The position numbers and the translations under genes were made by a program. Shown here piece after piece: positions 1 to 6,986 of a stretch of 27,928 nucleotides of DNA. The stretch lies in NCBI GenBank assembly GCA_016929775.1, contig JAFGIE010000023.1, forward strand, positions 1 through 27,928, written 5' to 3'. Origin of the DNA: Anaerolineae bacterium. Its GTDB lineage: Bacteria; Chloroflexota; Anaerolineae; JAFGEY01. How positions within the stretch are numbered: position 1 is the stretch's first letter; each line of letters starts with the position of its first letter. A model generated the notes under the pieces. It was not told the DNA's origin and searched no databases. It was given only the letters and a program-made list of their open reading frames with translations.

Positions 1-185
<185 letters not shown>

Positions 186-217
186 TCTGCCTGTAGCGGC
201 AGTACCAACGCACCAAT

Positions 218-244
218 GGGGCTGCGGACACCGTCCGCAGCCCC
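218..244 (+). terminator. Hairpin terminator after the solute-binding protein gene
   Basis: A perfect 12-bp stem, GGGGCTGCGGAC / GTCCGCAGCCCC, closes on a 3-base ACC loop. It lies just downstream of the stop at 185. The tail is TCCTTGTCC rather than a pure T run, so it is a strong hairpin with a weak U tract. It separates the first gene from the ABC transporter unit. Confidence 0.7.
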
Positions 245-270
245 TCCTTGTCCTGACGACCAGACAGACC

Positions 271-315
271 AGACATCGGATGTCTCCAAGACATCCGATG
301 TCTCCAGATGTCTCC
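271..315 (+). repeat. 2.5 copies of an 18-bp tandem repeat with internal dyads, operator-like
   Basis: The unit AGACATCSGATGTCTCCA occurs at 271-288 (S=G) and 289-306 (S=C), and a half copy GATGTCTCC follows at 307-315. Each full unit holds a 15-bp near-palindrome, AGACATC-S-GATGTCT, and the two palindromes are exact reverse complements of each other. The array ends 29 bases before the ABC ATPase start at 345. Position and dyad symmetry suggest a binding site for a dimeric repressor of the transporter genes. A weak -35-like TTGTCC at 248-253 lies just upstream, but I see no convincing -10. The array could alternatively act in RNA as a hairpin. Confidence 0.6.
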
Positions 316-344
316 CTCCACTGCAGTACGGAGAAGAGAGCGAC

Positions 345-1271
345 ATGCCCTTGACACTGGATAGCCTGGGGAAACGATACCGCGACGGAACGTGGGGTCT
401 CCGCTCTTGCTCCTTCTCCCTCGACCGATCAGAGGTGCGCGTGCTCGCCGTGGTTGGTCCTCCTGGCGCCGGCAAGACCACGCTCATGCGCCTGCTGGCG
501 ACCGTCATGCGCCCCACCGAGGGCGCGTTCGCCTGGCAGGGCGCCCCCGTCGGTCGCCGCCCGTGGGCCTATCGCCGCGTCCTGGGCTACCTTCCCGAGC
601 ACTTTGACGTCTACCCTCACCTTTCGGCGGTCGCCTTCCTGCGCTACGTCGCCGCGCTCAAGGGCCTCCCCGCCCGTGAGGGGCGTGCGCGCGTCGATGC
701 GCTCGTCGAGCGGCTTGGCTTGGCTCCGGTCGCGGCGCAGCGCATGGGCGGCTATGCGCATGCCATACGCTGGCGCGTCGGCTTGGCGCAGGCGCTGCTC
801 GGCGATCCTGCCCTGCTGCTCCTCGACGACCCCGCTGCCGAGCTGGGGCAGGAGGAACGCCGCGCCTTCTACGACCACCTCGGCGCCCTGGTCGAGAGCC
901 GGTTGGCGATCGTCGCCACCGATAGCCCGGCAGATGTCGCGCCGCTCGCCACCCACGTCGCTCTGCTCCGCGCGGGACGGCTGCTCGAGTTGGACGGTAG
1001 GCCGTACGCGACGCCCGACAGGCTGATGGGCCCGGTCCAAGACATGGTGTGGTCCATTACTGTGGACCAGAACGCGTTCGTCGAGATCAGGCGCACGGCG
1101 CTGCTCAGCCACGTCGCGCGCGAGGGGGGGCAGATCGGGCTGCGCATCGTCGCTGCCGCTCGACCGGGCCAAGGCGCAGAGCGCGTGCCGCCGACGCTCG
1201 AGGATGCCTGCGCCTACCACCTCCACGCGCCCGCTTCGCGAGACGCCGGACCGGGTGCACTGAGCAGCTGA
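345..1271 (+). CDS. ABC transporter ATP-binding protein with degenerate catalytic motifs
   Basis: This 308-residue protein is the nucleotide-binding subunit of an ABC-2 type exporter; the permease follows 12 bases downstream. Walker A is intact (GPPGAGKTT, about residues 38-46), and Walker B is LLLLDDP (157-163). Four other motifs deviate. The Q-loop Gln is Glu (GYLPEHF, about 85). The LSGGQ signature reads MGGYAHAIRWR (134-144). The residue after the Walker B Asp is Asp, not the catalytic Glu. The switch His is Asp (IVATDSP, about 193). The frame stays open back to 216, but the upstream part translates the operator-like repeats; ATG 345 follows a purine-rich GGAGAAGAGAG and is preferred. The last 80 residues form an extra C-terminal region typical of exporter ATPases. 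The family is sure; the substrate is unknown, and weak or regulated ATPase activity is inference. Confidence 0.88.
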   Translation: MPLTLDSLGKRYRDGTWGLRSCSFSLDRSEVRVLAVVGPPGAGKTTLMRLLATVMRPTEGAFAWQGAPVGRRPWAYRRVLGYLPEHFDVYPHLSAVAFLRYVAALKGLPAREGRARVDALVERLGLAPVAAQRMGGYAHAIRWRVGLAQALLGDPALLLLDDPAAELGQEERRAFYDHLGALVESRLAIVATDSPADVAPLATHVALLRAGRLLELDGRPYATPDRLMGPVQDMVWSITVDQNAFVEIRRTALLSHVAREGGQIGLRIVAAARPGQGAERVPPTLEDACAYHLHAPASRDAGPGALSS

Positions 1272-1283
1272 GGGAGGTCCCAC

Positions 1284-2156
1284 GTGAGCTTGTTGTGGCA
1301 TTCGCTTCGCGTCAACGTCTGCCTGCATCTCCTGCGCCCCGTCGGATACGCGGCGCTGGGCCTGCTCGTGCTCTGGGCGCTCGCTGTCCCCAGCATCGGC
1401 GTCAGCCGGGCTGAGTTCGCGGCGCGCACCTCAGAACTCGGCTATCCGCCCCTCTCGGACGCACAGCTCAGCGGGCTGGGTGCAGCCCAGGTCGCGAGTG
1501 GGTTCATGACCCTGATCGGCATCTGGCTCCTGATCGACGCCTTTGAGCGCGAGCGCGCCCTCGACCTCGACGAACTGATCGCCTCCATGCCCGTCGCAGG
1601 CTGGCGCTTTGCCGCGCTCCAGTACCTCGGCAACGTGGCGAGCCTGTTGCTCTGCACCGTCGTTGCCTATGGGGTCGCGCTGTTGGCCTTCGTGCTGCGC
1701 TTTGAGGCGCCCTTTTCTGCTGTCGGCTTTTTTTGGCCCAGCGTCCTCTTTCCTCTCGGCAGCGCGTTCCTGATCGGTGCGCTTCCCCTGCTCTTCGATG
1801 TCCTGCGCTTGCACCACATCGCGCGCGGCATGGCCTACGTCGTTGTCTTGCTCGTCTTTAACCTCGGCCCCTTTGCCCTGGCGTCGATGACCTACCTCGA
1901 TCATCCGCGCCATCCGCAGTTCCTGGTCTGGCTCACCACACAGCTTGCGCTCGACACGATCGGGGTCTGGTACCTGCAGGGCCTGCTTGACCTCGTGCTC
2001 CAGGTCGCCGACACGTTCGGCACCACGCAGATCCCGGCGCGCCTGTTCTGGGTCACCGTCGTCCGCCCACGCGTCGTCTCGGTCTGCCTTGGCCTCGTCC
2101 TCGCCGCGATCGCCGCTTGGCGCTTTGATCGGTTCGAGGTCGCGCCCGATCGCTGA
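1284..2156 (+). CDS. ABC-2 type transporter permease
   Basis: A 290-residue integral membrane protein with about six hydrophobic segments, near residues 20-38, 70-86, 115-138, 147-172, 183-202 and 263-279. The cytoplasmic stretch FERERALDLDELIASMPVAG after the second segment matches the ER(E/D)xxxxxELLxSxPV coupling loop of ABC-2 permeases. The start is GTG 1284, with AGGGAGG 7 bases upstream and 12 bases after the ATPase stop, so the two genes form one translational unit. Together they probably make a homodimeric exporter or a membrane component of unknown substrate. No further transporter subunit follows; a terminator lies at 2177. A large extracellular loop (about residues 40-70 and 203-262) is plausible but not resolved by reading alone. 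Confidence 0.85.
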   Translation: MSLLWHSLRVNVCLHLLRPVGYAALGLLVLWALAVPSIGVSRAEFAARTSELGYPPLSDAQLSGLGAAQVASGFMTLIGIWLLIDAFERERALDLDELIASMPVAGWRFAALQYLGNVASLLLCTVVAYGVALLAFVLRFEAPFSAVGFFWPSVLFPLGSAFLIGALPLLFDVLRLHHIARGMAYVVVLLVFNLGPFALASMTYLDHPRHPQFLVWLTTQLALDTIGVWYLQGLLDLVLQVADTFGTTQIPARLFWVTVVRPRVVSVCLGLVLAAIAAWRFDRFEVAPDR

Positions 2157-2176
2157 CCGCACGCATGGAACGCAAA

Positions 2177-2198
2177 GGGGCAGACCGCAGTCTGCCCC
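2177..2198. terminator. Bidirectional terminator between convergent genes
   Basis: A perfect 9-bp stem, GGGGCAGAC / GTCTGCCCC, with a CGCA loop lies between the permease stop (2156) and the osmC stop (2246), which converge here. On the minus strand the stem is followed by TTTGCG, so it serves the redox operon slightly better than the transporter operon. Confidence 0.7.
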
Positions 2199-2245
2199 TG
2201 GTTCTCAGTCCCTCGCCGGCTCAGCCTGGCGCAGGGCGCCCGAGC

Positions 2246-2650
2246 CTATTCCTCTACAATCCGGTGGCTGTGTGTGACCTCGGCGTTCAGCGACGCCGTC
2301 GCGCTGCAGTACTTGGACTCGGAGAGCTGGATTGCCCGCTCGACATCCTTGGGCTTGATGTCCTTGCCGTGCACCACGTACTCGATCTCGATCGCCGTAA
2401 AGCGCTGGGGATACTCCTCGGCGCGTTCGCCGCGGATGTTGACCTCGAGTCCGCTGAACGGGGCGCGTCGCTTTTGCAGGATCATCGCGACGTCGATCGC
2501 CGTGCACCCGGCGATGCCCATCAGCATCAGCTGCATCGGGCTCGCCCCGCTCGCGCCCTCCCGGCTGTCGATCACGACCGCCGGGCCCCCGTCCGCGCGC
2601 GCCACGAACTGCAGCCCGTCGGTCCACTTGAGGTGTGCCTGGATCGCCAT
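2246..2650 (-). CDS. OsmC family peroxide-resistance protein
   Basis: A 134-residue OsmC/Ohr-family protein. These dimeric cysteine peroxidases reduce organic hydroperoxides in the cytoplasm. The two family cysteines are present: Cys49 in GIAGCTAIDV and Cys115 in ESKYCSATASL. The SPMQLMLMGIAGCTAIDV block and the HGKDI region are family hallmarks. ATG 2650 shares a base with the trxB stop (TGATG), so translation is coupled to trxB. It is the last gene of the PDO-trxB-osmC operon and ends before a hairpin at 2177-2198. It belongs to the YhfA-like OsmC group rather than classical Ohr, as judged from the SKYC context. Exact substrate and electron donor are unknown; its neighbours suggest a TrxB/PDO supply of electrons (inference). 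Confidence 0.88.
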   Translation of the reverse strand: MAIQAHLKWTDGLQFVARADGGPAVVIDSREGASGASPMQLMLMGIAGCTAIDVAMILQKRRAPFSGLEVNIRGERAEEYPQRFTAIEIEYVVHGKDIKPKDVERAIQLSESKYCSATASLNAEVTHSHRIVEE

Positions 2651-3573
2651 CACGCGCTTTCCTGTTCGCTGAGGTAACGCTCGGCTTGGATCGCCGCCGT
2701 CGCGCCCGACCCGGCGGCGACCACGCACTGCCGGAAGTCGGGGTTCTCGACGTCGCCCGCGGCAAAGACGCCCGGCACGTTGGTCCGCTTGTGCGCGTCG
2801 GTGATCACGTACCCCGCATCGTCCAGGTCGATCTGCCCCTGAAAGATCTTGGTCGCCGGGATCAGTCCCACGTACACAAAGACGCCGCTGGTCTCGATGA
2901 CCTGTGTCTCCCCGCTCTTGACGTTGCGCACGCGCAGACCGGTCACCTTGCCGTTGCCCAGGACCTCTTCGGCGACGCTGTCCCATACGAAGCGCATCTT
3001 GGGATTGGCGAATGCGCGCTCCTGGAGCTGCTTGTGCGCGCGCAGCGCGTCGCGCCGGTGCACGACGATCACCTCGCTCGCAAACTTGGCCAAAAAGAGC
3101 CCCTCGTCGATCGCGCTGTCCCCGCCGCCGACCACTACCACGCGCTTCTCCTTGTAGAGAAACCCGTCGCACGTGGCGCAGGTCGAGACCCCGCGCCCGA
3201 AAAACTCGCGCTCACCCGGGATCCCGAGCCGGCGCGGAAACGCGCCGGTGGCAATGATCACCGACCGGGCTTGGTAGGTTTCGCCGCGCGTCTTGACCAC
3301 AAAGGGTCGCACGGACAAGTCGACTTCTGTCGCCGGTTCGATCACGATCTCGGCGCCAAAGTGCTCTGCCTGTTCCTGGAAACCAACAGCCAGTTCGAAC
3401 CCGTTTGCGCCTTTGGGAAATCCGGGATAGTTCTCGACTAGCGCCGTGCTCGAGATCTGCCCGCCCGGCATCCCACCGGAGAGCACGAGCGGCGTGATCG
3501 CCGCGCGCCCTGCATAGATCGCCGCGGTCAGCCCCGCGGGGCCTCCGCCAATGATGATCAGGTCATACTTCAT
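2650..3573 (-). CDS. trxB: Thioredoxin-disulfide reductase
   Basis: A 307-residue low-molecular-weight thioredoxin reductase, an FAD enzyme moving electrons from NADPH to a thioredoxin-fold partner. Visible motifs are the FAD site GGGPAG (residues 9-14), the redox disulfide CATC (132-135), the second dinucleotide site GGGDSA (149-154), the NADPH-phosphate motif HRRDALRA, and the C-terminal GVFAAGDV. Length and motif order match the bacterial family. The first 11 bases overlap the 3' end of the upstream PDO gene, and AAGGA lies 8 bases before the ATG at 3573. The genes on both sides are a tandem-CXXC oxidoreductase and an OsmC peroxidase, so the natural partner here is probably the PDO rather than a classical thioredoxin. 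Confidence 0.95.
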   Translation of the reverse strand: MKYDLIIIGGGPAGLTAAIYAGRAAITPLVLSGGMPGGQISSTALVENYPGFPKGANGFELAVGFQEQAEHFGAEIVIEPATEVDLSVRPFVVKTRGETYQARSVIIATGAFPRRLGIPGEREFFGRGVSTCATCDGFLYKEKRVVVVGGGDSAIDEGLFLAKFASEVIVVHRRDALRAHKQLQERAFANPKMRFVWDSVAEEVLGNGKVTGLRVRNVKSGETQVIETSGVFVYVGLIPATKIFQGQIDLDDAGYVITDAHKRTNVPGVFAAGDVENPDFRQCVVAAGSGATAAIQAERYLSEQESA

Positions 3574-4225
3574 CGGCTGCTTCCTTGCCCAGCGCTTCCT
3601 GGATCTTGTCCACGAGCATGTCCGGCGGCGCGGCGCCCTCGAGGTAGGTGTTCTCGTTGATCACCGTGCGCGGCACGCCCGCGATTTGGTACTTGACCGC
3701 CAGGTGCGGGAACTCGCTCGACTCGATGCCGTCAGCCCGGACCTGCGGGCTGGCGTAAGCCATCTCGTATCCCAGGGCCACAGCCTGCGGGCAGTAGGGG
3801 CACGTCGGCGTGACGAACACCTGCAGGTGGACCGGCTCTTCCAGCGCTCCGAGCTGCTCGACCGTCGCCGGGCTCAACTGGGCGCCTGCGCCGCCCACCA
3901 GCCGGATCGCGTGCACCAGTGACGTGAACTCATAGCCCGCCATGATCCCGTAGAACCGGATCCCATAGTCCTCTTCCCCGACGATCGCCGTCGCCGGGAT
4001 CTTGTCGATCCCGTACGCCTTGACCTGCTCCGGGTCGGTCACAAAGTTGTAGACCTCGAGCGAGATCAGGTCCGACATCTCGGCGATCTCTTCCAGGAGC
4101 TGGCGCGTCTCGCGGCAGTAGGTGCACTCGAACGTCTGCGTAAAGTTGATCAGCTTGACCGGCGTCACGATCGCGGCGAACGCTTCCTTCACCTGTCCCT
4201 TGACGTCATCCGGCAGCATCGGCAT
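3563..4225 (-). CDS. Protein disulfide oxidoreductase (PDO), two thioredoxin folds
   Basis: A glutaredoxin-like protein with two thioredoxin-fold units, each with its own active site: CTYC in the first half (residue about 34) and CPYC in the second (about 142), each followed by a cis-Pro loop (KIPATAIVG and GVPRTVING-like). This is the architecture of the PDO of thermophilic archaea and some bacteria, a cytosolic dithiol/disulfide exchanger reduced by thioredoxin reductase. Two ATGs are in frame. The one at 4231 abuts AGGAGG with no spacer, while ATG 4225 has a 6-base spacer, so 4225 is chosen and gives 220 residues. It leads the PDO-trxB-osmC operon, driven by the promoter at 4283-4310. The role in peroxide repair is inferred from the operon. 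Confidence 0.9.
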   Translation of the reverse strand: MPMLPDDVKGQVKEAFAAIVTPVKLINFTQTFECTYCRETRQLLEEIAEMSDLISLEVYNFVTDPEQVKAYGIDKIPATAIVGEEDYGIRFYGIMAGYEFTSLVHAIRLVGGAGAQLSPATVEQLGALEEPVHLQVFVTPTCPYCPQAVALGYEMAYASPQVRADGIESSEFPHLAVKYQIAGVPRTVINENTYLEGAAPPDMLVDKIQEALGKEAADEV

Positions 4226-4282
4226 GGCCATCCTCCTCGTGCATGTTGTGTGACGATCTGTCCTCTACAGTCCCGGTACGCT

Positions 4283-4310
4283 ATTCTAGGTCTTCCGGCC
4301 CAAAAGTCAA
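4283..4310 (-). promoter_or_regulatory. Sigma70-type promoter of the PDO-trxB-osmC operon
   Basis: On the minus strand TTGACT (4310-4305), a 16-bp spacer and TAGAAT (4288-4283) precede the PDO gene. The leader would be about 50 bases long. No operator-like dyad for OxyR or OhrR is obvious beside it. Confidence 0.75.
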
Positions 4311-4345
4311 GCTCCTCCCCGGCGTCGCTCGAACACCGCTCCTGC

Positions 4346-4393
4346 GTTCGTAGTTGCACCGCTCCCCTGTTCGTAGTAGCGGATTCATCCGCT
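4346..4393 (+). repeat. Short intergenic repeat with a 7-bp hairpin
   Basis: The 303-base gap between the DUF1015 and PDO genes holds GTTCGTAGT at 4346-4354 and again at 4369-4377. The second copy runs straight into AGCGGAT-TC-ATCCGCT (4378-4393), a short perfect dyad. The arrangement resembles short palindromic elements dispersed through Chloroflexota intergenic DNA, though I can see only one full copy here. A weaker imperfect hairpin at 4498-4528 lies just past the DUF1015 stop and may help to end that transcript. I see no gene in the gap. Confidence 0.4.
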
Positions 4394-4535
4394 TCTTGGT
4401 CGCCTCAACTCCCCAGTGAGCATCAGCGCTCCCGCTCGCCGCCCAGCAACCTCGGGCTGGTCCTGTCCCACAAAGGCCCGCCTGCCCCAAACATCCTAGA
4501 CGATAGGGCGTGCGCGGGCCTTACGTCTTCCCTGT

Positions 4536-5870
4536 CTACAATCGCTCCTCGGCGTCCACCGGCAGGATCGTCAACCCAGCGACCACCTTGGGGTAAAAGT
4601 CTGTGCTCTTTTGCGGCATCTTGTCGCCTGCCTCGGCGCACGCCTTGACCTGCTCGATGCGCGTCGGGTTGAGCAGGACGACCAGGTCGCCTCTGCCGGC
4701 GTCCACGCTCGCGACCGCCCCTGCCGCGTCGCGATGGTAACGCAGGTTCTCGGCGCGCTCTGCTGCCTCCGCCGGCAGTCCCACGACGTGCTCCAGCAGC
4801 AGGCGGTGCGCGATCGTCACGTCCAGCGACTTCCACGCCGCCGAACGGGGCTCTGTGATCCAGCGCTCGATCGCCTTGCCATTGCGCAGGGTCAGGACGT
4901 GGTACTGCCCCCTGGCGTACAGGCCAAAGGCGTGCGCCTGCTCTCGTGCACGCATCGCCGCGAGGCACGCCTCCAGGTCGGGGCTGGCGGCGATGCTCCA
5001 GTCTGCCTGCGCGCGGGACAGGATCTCGTCCAGTGAGACGTGCGGAAGGCCAAACACCTCGCGATGGGTAGCCAAGATCGACAGCCCCGGATCGTCCATG
5101 CCCACGAACGTCGCCATGCAGTGGTTGAACGCCGCCTCGGGCGGCGCGGCTGGGTGCCGGGCGCGCATCTCGTCGCGATAGGCGAGCGCCGTCTCGTAGC
5201 GGTGGTGCCCGTCGGCGATGATCAGGTGGCGCATCGGCGCCATTAGGGCGGCGACGGCGTCGATCGTCTCCGGTTCGTGCACGACCCACAGCTGCTGCCG
5301 GACGTCGCTCTCGTACAGCTCCCTCGCCTCCAGGTCTGGCGCCCGTCCTGCGATCGCATCGTCCAGGATCGTCCGCACGCGCTGTGCTGCGTCCGGGTAG
5401 AGGACGAACACCTGTCCCATGTTCAGCCCGGTCGTGCGCGTGAGGCGGAGCCGGTCGGCGATCGGCCCGGCGTGCGTGCGCTCGTGTGGGAGCACGATCC
5501 CTTTGTCGAACCGCGTCAGCGCAAAGGCGGCGATGAAGGCGCGCCGCGTCGTCTCTCTGCCATGCAGTGGAAACGACTGGTGGTAGACATAGATCGCCGC
5601 CTGGGCTTCGCGTACCAGCACGTTCTCCGCGCGCCACGCCCCATAGGTGTCCCTCGCCCGCGTGTACGCGTTTGGGCCCGCGGGGTCCTCGACCCGGTCG
5701 CCGGGCAGCTCGGCTCCCTTGATCAGGCGTACCACGCTGTACGGGCTGCGCGCATAGTAGCGCTCTTGCAGCCCGTAGCGCACCCGGTCGTACGGTTGGC
5801 TGATCACGGCGGATGGGTCGACCAGCCCCGTGTTGTAGCGCACGCCGCGGAAAGGCCGGATCGTCGCCAT
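4536..5870 (-). CDS. DUF1015 family protein
   Basis: A 444-residue protein of the conserved DUF1015 family, whose biochemical role is not established. Family hallmarks are visible: the N-terminal RPFRGVRYNTGLV and PPYDV-like SQPYDRV segment (1-30), LPHERTHAGPIADRL (127-141), the near-invariant IADGHHRYETAL (218-229), and the C-terminal MPQKSTDFYPKVVAGL (418-433). The His/Arg/Glu-rich central motif looks like a catalytic or metal/phosphate site. It follows a class V aminotransferase with a 27-base gap, a pairing that in many bacteria and archaea also involves serine-biosynthesis genes. The protein has sometimes been labelled ParB/Spo0J-like, but there is no partition context here. ATG 5870 has an AAGG-type Shine-Dalgarno. 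It is the last gene of the dprA-led run. Membership in the family is firm; function is open. Confidence 0.9.
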   Translation of the reverse strand: MATIRPFRGVRYNTGLVDPSAVISQPYDRVRYGLQERYYARSPYSVVRLIKGAELPGDRVEDPAGPNAYTRARDTYGAWRAENVLVREAQAAIYVYHQSFPLHGRETTRRAFIAAFALTRFDKGIVLPHERTHAGPIADRLRLTRTTGLNMGQVFVLYPDAAQRVRTILDDAIAGRAPDLEARELYESDVRQQLWVVHEPETIDAVAALMAPMRHLIIADGHHRYETALAYRDEMRARHPAAPPEAAFNHCMATFVGMDDPGLSILATHREVFGLPHVSLDEILSRAQADWSIAASPDLEACLAAMRAREQAHAFGLYARGQYHVLTLRNGKAIERWITEPRSAAWKSLDVTIAHRLLLEHVVGLPAEAAERAENLRYHRDAAGAVASVDAGRGDLVVLLNPTRIEQVKACAEAGDKMPQKSTDFYPKVVAGLTILPVDAEERL

Positions 5871-5897
5871 TCTACCTTCTTCCTGCGCCCGCGCGCC

Positions 5898-6968
5898 CTA
5901 TCTCAACCCCAGGATCTCGTCGATCTCGCGCACGAGCCACGCGATGTCGTCCCTAGACAGATCGCCCATGTGCGCGATGCGGAAGCACTTGGACCTGAGC
6001 GCGCCGTACCCCTCTGAGATCGTGGCGCCGCGCCGCCCCAATTCTGCGTTGAGCGCGCCGACGTCGATCCCGCGCACGTTCGCGACGTTGGTCACCGTGG
6101 GCGAGAGATAGCGCTCGTCGCCGTACAGGCCAAAGTGCCGCCGCGCCCACGCCCGGACCTGTTCGGCCATATCCAGGTGCCGCCGCCACCGCGCCTCGAG
6201 GCCCTCGTCCAGGATCGCGTCCAGCTGGACGTCAAGCGCCTGGATCAGGCTGATCGCCGGCGTGGCGGGCGTCTGGTCGCGCTGGTAGTACTTGTCGTTG
6301 ACCCAGTAGTCCATATAGTACCCCTTGGCGGGGACGCGCGCCGAGCGCGCCATGGCGCGCTCGCTGACTGCGCACACGCTCAACCCAGGGGGCAGCGCGA
6401 AGCACTTTTGTACGCCTGCCAGGCAGACGTCGATCTCCCACGCGTCGAACTCGATCTTGACCCCGCCCATCGCGCTGACTGCGTCCACCAGGATCAGCAC
6501 GTCCGGGTACTTGCGCCGGATCAGGGCAGCGGTCTCGCGGACCGGGTTCATCACGCCGGTCGAGGTCTCGTTCAGGACCAAGGTCACCGCATCATAGTCG
6601 CCTGCGCCGAGCGCCGCGTCCACCAGCCCCGGCGTGATCGCCTGTCCCATCTCGACGCTGATCGCCTCGCAAGGCACCCCGTTCACCGCCGTGATCTCGT
6701 GCCAGCGCGCCGAGAAGGCGCCACAGACCGTGTTCAGTACCTTCTTGGTGCTGCACTGCCGGATCGCGCCCTCCATGACGCCGGTCGAGGAACTGGCAAA
6801 CAGGAATACCCGCTGCCCGGTATAGAGCACCTGCTGCAGCTTGGCGGTCACCTCGCGCTGCAGCGCCGCATACTCGGGCGCACGGTGCCCGATCATGGGC
6901 GCTGCCTGGGCCTCCAGGATCGGCTGCCGGACGTGCGTGGGCCCGGGGATGAACAGCTTTTTGTACAT
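5898..6968 (-). CDS. Class V aminotransferase, alanine/serine-glyoxylate aminotransferase family
   Basis: A 356-residue PLP-dependent fold-type I enzyme. The N-terminal FIPGPTHVRQPIL is the family signature. Asp162 in LVDAVSAMGG binds the pyridine nitrogen, and Lys188 in AGVQKCFALPPGLS carries the Schiff base. The GHRAPEY and SSSTGVMEG blocks are typical of serine-glyoxylate, serine-pyruvate and the archaeal/Thermotoga-type phosphoserine aminotransferases. The exact amino donor cannot be read from sequence. The neighbouring DUF1015 gene favours a role in serine or glycine metabolism (inference). ATG 6968 has AAGGA 7 bases upstream and lies 18 bases after the manC stop, so it is co-transcribed with manC. 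Confidence 0.9.
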   Translation of the reverse strand: MYKKLFIPGPTHVRQPILEAQAAPMIGHRAPEYAALQREVTAKLQQVLYTGQRVFLFASSSTGVMEGAIRQCSTKKVLNTVCGAFSARWHEITAVNGVPCEAISVEMGQAITPGLVDAALGAGDYDAVTLVLNETSTGVMNPVRETAALIRRKYPDVLILVDAVSAMGGVKIEFDAWEIDVCLAGVQKCFALPPGLSVCAVSERAMARSARVPAKGYYMDYWVNDKYYQRDQTPATPAISLIQALDVQLDAILDEGLEARWRRHLDMAEQVRAWARRHFGLYGDERYLSPTVTNVANVRGIDVGALNAELGRRGATISEGYGALRSKCFRIAHMGDLSRDDIAWLVREIDEILGLR

Positions 6969-6986
6969 CGCGGTTCCTTCGAGGTC

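Noticed and set aside
271..315. CRISPR-like repeats
   Set aside because: The units are tandem with no spacers and only 18 bp long.
216..344. Longer N-terminus for the ABC ATPase
   Set aside because: The extension translates the terminator hairpin and the operator-like repeats, and the family start is at MPLTLDSLGKRY.
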